Of a DNA stretch of 64,000 bases, positions 23,418 through 35,400 are shown one piece after another. The notes under the pieces were generated by a model that worked only from the letters and a program-made list of their open reading frames with translations, made no database searches and was not told where the DNA came from. The position numbers and the translations under genes are program-made. Each line of letters opens with the position of its first letter. The first letter of the stretch is position 1. The DNA is taken from assembly GCF_011397635.1 (NCBI RefSeq), contig NC_064756.1:37055133-37119132 (forward strand), written 5' to 3'. Source of the DNA: Epinephelus fuscoguttatus. Its lineage: Eukaryota; Chordata; Actinopteri; Perciformes; Serranidae.

Positions 23418-26400
23418 TGCAGAGGAAGAAGGGTTGCAAGTGTTTGGGTCGGGGGGGGGGGGGGGGGTGCTGATGAGTTGATTTAGAGATCAAAGGTGGA
23501 GCAGTCTTTGACGCTCAGGAAGCAGCAGACCCTGTTTGGTGTTGTTTGGAGTCTGTTGGAGCTCAAAACAACCGCAGGCAAACAGAGAGAGCAGATCCGT
23601 GTCATCTTTCTGTGGGTGTGCCATTTGCGTGTCTTTTCTTTATTTAAAGTGAAAAATGTGTACTTATGGTGGAGATTTTCATTTGGTTGATGATATTAAT
23701 TACAGGCCTTGATGGTTGGGTAGTATAATTAAATAATGACAAAAGTGGTTGTATAGACAAGTGGTGATCTTCTTAAACCCTAGACAAAAGATAATATGAT
23801 AAATTGGACATAACTACTGTGAAGCTATTTAATTTTTGTGACGCCCTACCTCAGCTGTAACGCAGGGTGTCATGAAAATCCTGGTTTGGAATTAACAGAA
23901 TGGGCCTCATTCACCAACCGCTCTTGTAAAGAGATTTCTTCTTAAAACCCGCTAACGCAGTTTTCACCAAGATTCTGACATTCACCAATGTTTTGATTGT
24001 TCATAGGTAAGAACAGAATCTACACACACTTATGCACATTGTGTGCTGACATGTTTGTGCAGAGTAATAGGTTATTGCATTTCCTTTAATTCTACAATTG
24101 TATAGCATTATAATATTTAAATAGAAATATGAATTACACATAAATTCAAGTTATTATTTTTTAGAATTTAGAGTATTTTTTAAAATAATTATTTGCCATC
24201 TAATAACTTGTGATTGATGACGCTAAAAAATATCACATAGAAAAAGGGACAAAGCATCATGCCGATGAAGTTATTAACTTACATTAACATTGTGTGAAGA
24301 GTCCTCCTTCCACCTTGTCTCCCCCTCTCTAACTCTGTCTCTTCCTCCCTCTTTCTGTCTCTCTCTCTCTCTCTCTCTCGCTCTCTCTCAAACACACACA
24401 CATTTTTGTAGAGGGAAACTGATGTAGACTTGTCTTAGGGCTTTCTTGAGAAGAATAAAAAAGAAAAACTAAGGAAGATATTGGTGAATTTTGAATATAC
24501 ATTGTTTGTGTTATTGTTAAAAATATGTTTATAAACATCCCAAAACGTGTCTTACATTATGCAAAATACTTTCCGTGTGTTACTCATTTAAAATGTAGGG
24601 GAGGCGGTGGCTCAGGAGGTAGAGCAGTCGTGTACCAATCAGTAGGTTAATGATTCGATTCCTGGTGACGTATGTAGCGTGAGATGAGAGATGTAGTTTA
24701 TGCTGCGGTTTCACACAAAACTCAGTGGCACTGTGATTCTCTTGACTCGCAAAATTATCTTTTAATTTGAAGAACATCGTATATGTAATTCATGGCACAA
24801 TTCAAATGTCTGTCGCCATTAACTACCATTCAGTTTTTGTCTGAAATAAGATCCTGTGGTGGTCCACTGGAGGGGTGGGACTTTGCCTCTCAGTTCTGTC
24901 AGCCGACAAAACTGTTTACTGCGCAGCAATGATCATTTGTGTGCAAAGTGTGTTAGCACTTTCTAAATGGGAGCCTAAGGATGGTCTTCTCCAGATTTTT
25001 TATGATTCATTTTTATATCACATGTTTTATGATACATTATTGATCTGAAGTCTGGAGGCTGCTATGATTCGCTTTGTTGAAAATGCAACAAAGTGAAAAT
25101 GTGAATGGCCCAATCTAGAGTAAGTGTTAAATTTGTCCGTTCTGGGCTACTGTAGAACAACATGGTGGACTCTGCTGAAGAGCACCATCTCTGTATGTAG
25201 ATATTAAAGCCATAGTTGGTAATCCTGTTCAGAAACACTTCTTGTTATACTGGGTGAAATGGTCCTTCCATCCTGAGAGTAGTCAATACATAATGTGTTC
25301 AGAAAAAGGAATGAAAAAAATCCGACCTCTGTGAAAGCTGCAGGCCTGTAAAAACTCTGACCAATCCCTGCCATTCGGTGTGAAAGGAAAGAACCAATTA
25401 GATGCCTTCATGTCTCGTATTGCCTGATTGCCTAAAGTTTGTGTGGGGCCAAGGCTTTGGACGGAGCACTGACGGGAGGGGGAGCAGGGGGTGGAGCTTA
25501 GAGGAGGTGCAGCTTTCAAATCTTGCTAGCTCTCCAACATTACCAACTATGGCTTTAATGGCTAATTTTAAGGCAACAAAAACAAAATTCTTATTTCCAG
25601 GTGAGTATAACCTAATGAAAATATTTTTTGCCAAAAGATGCCCCTACATCCTACACACTAGACTTTAAAGTAGTTACAGTATTGTGAAATGCCCTAACTA
25701 TTCAAGAATAAAGGTCAACATTTTAAAGTCCTCTTAAAAGACATCATGCTTAGTAATATTCTTTCCTTTGCAGTCTCTCTCTCAGACAACACCTTGTATG
25801 TTTCCTACATCCTTTATGTAACTATTCCTGCTCGGCTGCTGCTGCTGTTTGCAGCTGCTGGATTCTTTTGCTACAGACAGCATGCTAAGAGATAAAAGCA
25901 GAAAAATATAAGCTGTTATACCATGTACTGTTGTACTTCAATTATAAAACATTGTGTTTCTAGATGCAGAGTAATAAAGGGAAATATTATGAAGCATTTT
26001 GAAGCAATAATGTCCTTTTTGCACAATTAGTTAATATATATCTGTAAAATGCATTTACTGAATATCAACTTATTAATATGTCACATCAGTGCAGCTCTTC
26101 TCCATGTACTAATAGAAACTTGGATCAGGTAACTGCCAGCCACTTGGCAGCTCCAGTGCGAGCAACAGCTGGTGTGTTTGAATATCTGCAGGTACAGGAG
26201 CAACAACTCGCTGCATGTTCACCCCGTCACACAGCATCACTGCCAGTAAGAGGTCTGACCACCAGTACTGCTGGGAAACACAAACTGTAAACATGCATGC
26301 TTCTCTCTCCTGCGCCAAACCAGCATCATACACCTGCCCTCCTTTGGTAATGACCCAGACAGTGTACCAGCACCAGAGTCTGGCTGCTGTAAACATTGCT

Positions 26401-29400
26401 GTATCATCATAGTTAATCGCTATGATTAACTGTAATTAAACAATTAAAAGTGTTAAATGTCGTTGGAGGCAATGGCAGGCCAACAATACAAACCATTATC
26501 ATATATTTTGGTCTTACCCTGTTCTGGCAGCTTACTGGAAGAATATCCATCAGACTTTAGAGGAGGTATTCAGTACCACTGTCCTTGTACTTATGCAATA
26601 TTCCACAAGAGATAAACTCCAAAGATAGAACTGTAATGACAACTCTGCTGGCAGTATGTAAAAAAAAAAGGCAATAACTCATAAATAGCTGAAGCCCCAG
26701 GCCCCATTGAGGACTGGATAGACGTAGTTCATCAAATATATACAGTGGAGAAACTGACATATCCCCACACCAAGATAAATTCACCAGTATATGATCAAGG
26801 TGGACTGACTTTATAAAAACCCCAACATCAAGACTACGTGAGACACGTGCATTTTTTTCAGTTTTTTATTTTTTTAATTTTAAATACTTTATCTTGAATA
26901 CTGCCATTCCTTCCACTTGTTTTGTAATGTGTGTAGTTCTCTTTGGTAGCAGCAGGTAATGCTGGTGAAATACTGCCAGTGGGGAAAGAACTCGATAGAT
27001 TATGCAATATTTCCACTGTGATTTAATTGAATTAATAAATTAATCGCCTCACAGCAAGAGGGTTGCCGGTTCGATCCCGGGCGTGGGAGCCCTTCCGTGT
27101 GGAGTTTGCATGTTCTCCCCGTGTCAGCGTGGGTTCTCTCCGGGCACTCCGGCTTCCTCCCACAGTCCAAAGACATGCAGATTGGGGACTAGGTTAATTG
27201 GTGACTCTAAATTGTCCGTAGGTGTGAATGTGAGTGTGAATGGTTGTTTGTCTCTATGTGTCAGCCCTGCGATAGTCTGGCGACCTGTCCAGGGTGTACC
27301 CTGCCTCTCGCCTGATGTAGCTGGGATAGGCTCCAGCCCCCCCGCGACCCTCAAGAGGATGAAGCGGTTAGAAGATGAATGAATGAATGAATGAATGAAT
27401 AATAAATTAATTAAATTTCTTTTTATTTGGGAACTAATTGGTCAAAGTATGACTTTGGGACAGCAAAACAAAAGTGGGGTAAAATATTTGCTCAGATAAC
27501 AGAGATGGCTGTCTTGTTTTGTTTTGTTTGTTTTTTGATCTCCACCAGGCCTAAGTCTGGAGGGGATCATGCGTTTGGTCGTGTGTGTGCAAGTGTAAGT
27601 TGTGTATCTGTCTGGCCACAGCTAACCAGCTAAAGAGCCATGGGAGTCACGAAGCCCTCTTGATTTTAAGGGGTGTAATAATTTTAATTCATTATATGTC
27701 AAATTTAATTCATTTATGTGTCAAAAACAAATACATTTAAGGGTTATTTTAAAATCTTATTCCTTTATTTAAAATAAATGAGTACATTAGTATAGAACAT
27801 TTTTAAAATATGTATGGCAAGGATCCGGGCGTGTGTAACATATGAAAAAAGTTTGGGAACCACTGGATTACACCAGTGGTTATGATCCACTAAAATTAGG
27901 CACATTACAAGATAAATTAGTCCTTGTTTTTGTTATCTTTGCCACCATCTTGACTGTGGGCAAGGGACAGTGCCACTGGTCGCAGCTCTCTGCAGTCTGG
28001 CTGCAACCTGATTTTGTTCTTTTCCTTTGGTGTCATACCACACCAGGAGTGTTTCAGAAGTGGAGTGTTTTGTCTTCCACTTTTGTAAACTTACAGATTT
28101 TATTGATTTGGTCAATTTTTCTTGATATTTATATTTCTACCACAAGTAAGCAGGCTCTGTAGTTAAAAGATAACTTTGGTATTTTTCAAACTGGGCCCTA
28201 TTTCCCCATGTGTATGTGTGCGTATGATTCATAGGTACAACTCGTTCTAAAATTGGTTCAGTATTGAGGGAGGCGGATGCAGCCAGGAGCCGCGAAACGA
28301 GCTAAAACAGTAACGGAGGCAAATGCGTCCCGTATAAGTTTGCGCATTAAAAGTGCTTTTTTTCACCACTGACCGGTTCAGATGGCCAGTGCTATCTCTG
28401 TAAATAGCATACTAGCCTTTCCCTTACCTCTGGGCTGTGTGATGTCACGAGCTTTGCTCCACTGTGTCTGTAGCTCTCTCTATTCGCGGGACAGCCATTT
28501 TCTTGAGGAAGAGGTGTTTTGGGATTGGATGTCTTCTCTTCTTCGGCTGGCAGTAGTCATCTTGGGAGAAGTGAGCACTGCAGACCCGATGGTCTGCAAG
28601 GCGCAGTGTCTGGACAGGAGTGTTAGCATCCATTTGTAGCACAACTAGCCACAACTTCAGCATCTCGCCATCTGACAAAGGCAGCCTATGAAAGCTTTAA
28701 GCTTTACGGGCTGTTGCGCGACATCCTGTTCTTGCGTTCGGGAAAAAGGCCCGTTTATTTGAGCCCTCCCTCTCTCTGCTTCAATGCTGACTGACAGCTG
28801 ACTCCACTCATACCACACTCACCACTGCCCCAGGGTCGCTACAATATGCTATTTACAGAGATAGCACTGGCGATCTGAACCGGTCAGTGGCGAAAAAAAG
28901 CACTTTTAATGCGCAAACTTATACGGCACGCATTTGCCCCCGTTACCGTTTTAGCTCATTTCGCGACTCCTGGCTGCATCCGCCTCCCTCAATACTGAAC
29001 CAATTTTAGAACGAGTTGTACCTATGAATCATACACACACATACACATGGGGAAATAGGGCCCAGGTTGAAAAATACCGAAGTTATCCTTTAAATTGTTT
29101 CTGTCTGTTTTGGGCAAGGCAAGTTTTATTTAAATAGCACATTACAGAGACAAAATAAATTTGAGGCAATTGTTTGTGTTTATTGTTATGTCCTACTTTG
29201 TTTTGCTGTGGCATACAGACAAAGTTAATACCGTTCAAAGTCCAGTTTTGCCATGGCTCAGTCAAAAGTAGACGAGGCACATATTTTTCTTACCTTCTGG
29301 GAGCTTCTGGAGCGTCTGCTGGAATTAAAAGAATTGTCTGGAGTGGCTGCGAGAAGCTGGGTGGAGATCTGCACTCTGCTGAGTGCATGTTACTAGTCTA

Positions 29401-32400
29401 TAGTTTGTTTGTTTTGTGGGCTTGTTTATTTTCCAATCGCTAATTTCCTTCAAATACTTAATAGTGTTGTGGTTTATAATTATCAGATTAGGCTTGTAGT
29501 AAAGCATTTGTAATTATCTTTTGGAAATCCTCTGGCTGCCAATAATAAACAAAATAATTTTAAAAAGTGTTAAACGTGCCTCTTTGTTGGTTCATTACAG
29601 TTTATGAAATGATGGACTCAGTCATTTTTTTCTTCTGTAAATATTTTGCAAATCAATCAAAAGCATTTCACTGAGAGCTTTAGAGAAATTACCTATTATT
29701 TTAGCCCTTTGATTTGAGAGGTCAAAGGTCAAGATCAGCTACTGTATTGTGCTGTAATATGTTGTTGATGGACACATCAGCAGAAAGGATGATGCTGTGA
29801 TCTCTAACCGACATCTGTTTTGTTCTGTGTGTAACCTTTGTTATATGGACTGCAGAGCAGCTGAAAGGACCACTGGAAGAGTACGTGAACAAGCGCTACC
29901 CCGGCCTGGTGAAGATTGTCAGGAACCAGAAGAGAGAGGGGCTGATTCGAGCCAGAATTGAGGGCTGGAAGGTGGCCACCGGTGAGGTGACTGGATTTTT
30001 TGACGCCCATGTGGAGTTCACCCCATCCTGGTGAGCAAGTCTGACATTTTAGGATCCCCCTCTCTCTTTTTGGGTAAAGTGAACTTTACTTGGCTAAATT
30101 TATGAATATTGGAACCAAATATTGTAAGACCTACTGAATTACAAGTCATGATAAGGTAACAGCATTACAATAGTGCACTCTGTGTATCACTTTTAAAGAC
30201 TGTTACAGAGTGCTTTACAGAATCATTGAAGGATAAGATAAGGATAAGATAAGGAGAGAAAGAGAAGGGTTGAGCCTGTAGAATCAGGATTAAAAGATAC
30301 CATAGGACAGACACTGCTGTTCACAAGTTTGGAACTAGCTGTTATATTGATTTTTTTCTTCTTTCCTTCAATAACAAGTATTTTAATAGAGATAAAAACA
30401 GACACCAAATGTATTATTTACATTTGAAATAGTTTTGGCCCAACAAAGAAGTATTAAATGTTCAGTGTGTAGGATTTAAGGGGATCTATGGGCAGAAATG
30501 AGATATAATAAGTATGATTTCTATAGTCTGTAATCACCTAAAAATAAGTGTTTTTTTTATTTTTACATAAAACTGATTTATTGAGTGTTTTTAGCGGTTT
30601 AACTCACAGAATCTGTTTGTTTTGGAGAGTAAGAGACCTGTGTATAATTTGGCTCCTGGTAAAAACCTCCTGAACAATGAATACTGAAGGAAATCAACAG
30701 GGAATTCACGCTTGGCACATGGAAGAAGTTTCAAGTGGTGTGGTCCTACACACTGCACTTTTGAAATGAATCAAACTTCCATTTAGTCAATGTCCCCACA
30801 GTGTTGGGGACATTGACTAAATGGATGAGTGTTGAGCCATGAACTTGGATTTTAAATTTAAAAGCGTCAGTGACCTTTGATCTTTACTGAACCACAACGG
30901 TGCAACTGGGCACTAAATATTGAGCTACTGTGTTTTCCCATGCACTCTACTCAGTGGTTAGATTGAAGAGATTTAGACTGATTTGTTAGTCCATAGTATG
31001 TTCAGCTTATATTCACTGATTCAGTTCCAGTTGTTGTGCTAACCCTAAACTAACCTACATGTACAACACAAAGATTTCATAGAAAATAGCATGTTTGTTA
31101 AAAGGACTTTCTACAACCTAAAAGCATCAAAGACCATTCATAAATATTGAGTAGTCCCCTCAGAGATCTGACTGGACCCATCAAGCTTTTATGGCAAGCG
31201 ATCCAAACTTTTGAAAATAGTGTATAACTCATCAAATAACAAACAAAACATAAAGCATATGACATCAGACATTGGTATGCTGTCCAGATGGAGTCAAAGA
31301 CTACTAACGCTGCACAAATGCCTATGAATGACGCTGTCTACGGCTGTTGCAGTCATAGACTGTATATATACCCCCACTGTACCCTGCTCTCTTGCTTTGG
31401 TGATGTCATTCGGAGCCAGAATCCGTGCAGTAGCGATCTCTGCGGGTGTCCAACCAATCACGAGCAGCGCCACTGAATGTGAGCCCACCGATTGGCTCAC
31501 ACAGTTGTTAATCAAATTGTAAACGCATGTTTATAGCATTAAAAAACTAAACAAAACCAACTTATAAGAAAAATGAACACTTGAACATACAGCAGCGTGA
31601 TAAAAACTACCTTAAATGACAGAAACCCTCTTTGGGAAACATGTGTTAGATGTTTACTTTGAGTTTTTAGTTTGGCCCATGTCCAATCCATTAACATGGA
31701 AAGGGCGGGCTTTATGACCTATACTGCAGCCAGCCACCAGGGTGTGATTGAAATGTTTCGCCTTCACTTCTAGGGCGCCGTCATGTCGTCCATCTTTATA
31801 TACAGTCTATGGTTCTAATTGATCAAATTGGGAAAAAACAAGGGTGACTTTAAGTCCTGAAAATATCAGGACATAAAGAGGAAATGTTTTTTTAAAAAAA
31901 AAAACCCTCACTGAGAAACAGCAGCAGATGTGGATCAACAACCTTCATCTTCAGATTAATGTCAAGAATACTCAAGAACCTTCACTCATTTGGCCAAAAA
32001 CAAGATGGCAGCCATTTAAGTTTTGGACCAAACCACCAGAGATGGGGGACTTGAGTCACTTGACTCTGACTCGAGTCACAAATATGATGACTTGAGACTT
32101 GCTTGACTAACATTGATAAAAGACTCGACTTGACTTTGACTTTGTATTCATGACTTGAGACTTGACTTTGACTTGAGACAGATGACTCAGAGGTACTTGG
32201 CTTTAATTCAGTATTAAAGTCACCGTTGCACCGTTGGGCGTCACTTCTGTTTACGTTCAACAATGTTATCAAACACAACGGAGCTAGCTCCTCCCCTGTC
32301 CTGAAGCGCCGACATAAAAAGTGTTTGGAAAAACGTAATTTGAACTCTGTTTTTAGCCTCATTGTACCCTGTAGCTCTAACTGCCTCTCTGTGCACCGCG

Positions 32401-35400
32401 TTCACGTGTGTGCACTTGCGCGAGACTGTGAGACATGGGCACGGCGTTCATGTGTGTGTGCTTGCTTTCGCTGGTCTTGCGCTGGCTGGTTGGTGCAGCC
32501 TGGACCCATTTTTGTTGCCATTTGCGGAGCCTGGGCTGCCTACAGAGACCAGACTTTTTCACAGCATATTCAGAGGACATGTAGCTAGCGGATCGTGAGG
32601 AGGTGTTTGCTGTATGTGACATATGACTTGACTTGTGACTTGCTTGACCTGAGCAATGACTCAACTTGACTTGCTTGACTTATAGCAGGGACTTGACTTG
32701 ACTTGCTTGATTCTCACCACAACTAACTTGGGACTTGCTTGAGACTTGAAGGTAAAGACTTGAGACTTGCTTGTGACTTGCACATGTGTGACTTTCCCCC
32801 ATGTCTGCATACCACACACAAAATAGTTACAGTAGAACATTAGTAACATCAGGTCTTGATGACGCTGTCATTTGTAATGAAGATCGTGTCCACACTGGGC
32901 AAATTGGTTAAGTTGTGGGAAAAATCATTTGTCTTTGTTTTGTAAGGATCATGTCCAACATGAGTTTCAGTTTTCTGATGATACCTGCTGCCTGCAGGTT
33001 CGTCCAACCCTTTTATGTAATCACTTAACTCTATTTCCAGATCAGGTAGTATATGGATTTATCATTTCCTACCCTCCATCTGAATTTTACGCATCATAAT
33101 AGTCACGTGATTGCAAACAAGCAATAAAATCAGATATTGCTGAGAAGCCTGCTCATAAAAGTACATTTCCAGATGTAAACAGTTGACTGTTTACAACTTT
33201 TTGCTTTGTCCCACTGACACCTTTTTGTGGGTCTCCTGCTCATTTTCAAACTCAGTGTGTACTTTAGAGTAGATACACAACCCAGTTCACTCAGCATAAA
33301 TAGACACATGCCCTGCAGAGCTGCACTGAGCTGAATCAAATAGAATTAGTAATAATGCTGGTACAACTTGAGGGACCTTATAGCTGACTGAAGTAGGTGA
33401 GAGAGTGGAGATCTGGAGTGAAGCTCTGTGCCTTCTGTCTTTTAGTTTGTGTCTGTAAAGTGTGTACATGTGTATGTGTTTACACTTTTGTCAGGGCCGA
33501 GCCGGTTCTGACCAGAATAAAAGAGGACCACAAGAGGATCATCCTACCCTCCATCGACAACATCAAGCACGACACATTCGAGGTGGAACGCTACGAGAAC
33601 TCAGGCCATGGCTACAACTGGGAGTTGTGGTGCATGTACATCAATCCACCCAAACAGTGGTGGGATGATGGAGACACATCAGCTCCTATCAGGCACGTCA
33701 ACTTCATTTATGTTAACGTACACTTAGATGAAGCTATGCGCAAACAGAATGCAACAGTGGAAATCGGCCATATATTTTAGCATGTTTACAGCTGGTATTA
33801 AAATGCATCTTGAGTGATCTGATCACAACTGGTCTGTACAAATCTGTCATTAGAATGTGTCTCCACATGTGTCCCGAGTGACCACCTGCGATCGTATCTT
33901 ACTTACCCGCTTATTATGCAAATTAACATGTGAAATATATCTGTTCGCAAAGACCAAATGTATCGTTGTTTTTAACCGGTGGGAGGTTTGTCATGTTATA
34001 CACATACCTACAGCCTTCAATATTTAAAATAAGTGAAATCTTATTTAATAGTAAGGCTAAACGTGGTGTATTGACAGCTCTTCTTTGCCCTATTCTCTCT
34101 CTCTTTGACTCTGTGTGTTTAAAATGAGACTGCTAGGAGATTACTGCTGTGGTAGCGTGAGCTCCTTGCTGGGACAGCTGGTAAGAGTCCGCCCAGCCAC
34201 AAACAGTGAAAGGGCAAACTGTTAGCATCATGTGGCAAACATTACCGGTCATTAATGGGGTTAACAATGGAGTCGAGCCATTTTATGGTTGGTGTAAGAT
34301 TTTTGGGACTGTTTTACAGCTGCTGTGTTAGCTTGTGCTAACTGGGCAGACATTGAACTGACTGTTCACTGGGAGTAGGGCAGCTCCAGAGATGGTCCTT
34401 CAGCTCTGCGTAAATGCACTGAAAGGAAGTTTTCTTATGTGGTGGGGTGTCAGATAAGCAAGGACATCTGCTGTGTAGATGATCCTTCAATGTGGCCCGG
34501 GACACATCAGCGTACATGGTTCTGAAAGAATGTGGCCACATGTGGCCCAGACCACACCTGAATGTGGTCTGTGTGATCAGATCTCAAGACGCATTGAGAA
34601 CGCATTTGGTGCACTCACGCCTCAACACTAGAGCTGTCCACTTTATATCCCATCACCCAGGATCATGTTAATACAAGGTGTAGACAGCACCGGCCTTTGC
34701 TGGCTAAAAAGGACAGACACATTTCCAAGGATGCAGATTCATGTTTGCATTTGCACATAAAGACACACAGGCTTCTCTTTATAAGTTCTTTATGATTTTC
34801 ATTTAAATATACTATAATCCAGTAGTTTTAAGCAGCTTTTGTGTCCTCCCTTTAGTAAAAGTTTACAATTTGGGAAAAATGATTAGAGGAAAACTACAAA
34901 TAAGCTGTTCATTAAGTACCAGACAGAAAAACAGAAAAAAAGATCTTTATTTTCACCAGGATATTTGTGTTTATTCTGATTTTCATCCATTTTAAAAAAA
35001 AAAATCCCAAATAAACTCTGATGATAAGTGGATTTGAAAATACATTGTGTTTACACGTGTGCAAAAATGTGCAGATTCACATGCTACACATCTGCATGTA
35101 TACTGTATATAGAATCATACAAATGTTGTTGTGTTTCATCATTGCAGGACTCCTGCGATGATTGGCTGCTCCTTCGTGGCCAACCGCAACTACTTCGGAG
35201 AGCTCGGCCTGCTTGACTCAGGCATGGACGTCTATGGAGGGGAAAACATCGAACTGGGCATCAAGGTTTGTGTGTCACCCAGTTTCTTCTTGTTCCTGCT
35301 CCCTCTTTAACCCTGTAGGTTTAAGTAGAGCAGTGGCCACCGCAGCGTGGCACCGCTGATAAATGAGGCCCCATTAAAAGTCCTGGAGGACCAGTCCTGT

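Noticed and set aside
24598..24685. Possible tRNA gene
   Set aside because: A- and B-box-like words are present, but acceptor and anticodon stems do not pair well, so a SINE head is more likely.
32226..32664. Open frames of 78-120 codons in the hAT-like element
   Set aside because: No hAT dimerisation or BED-finger motif is present, and the frames overlap on both strands, as expected in GC-rich non-coding DNA.
33397..33494. ATG upstream of galnt17 exon 5 giving a longer open frame
   Set aside because: The frame runs through the polypyrimidine tract and acceptor TTGTCAG. Family alignment and phase show that coding starts at 33495.
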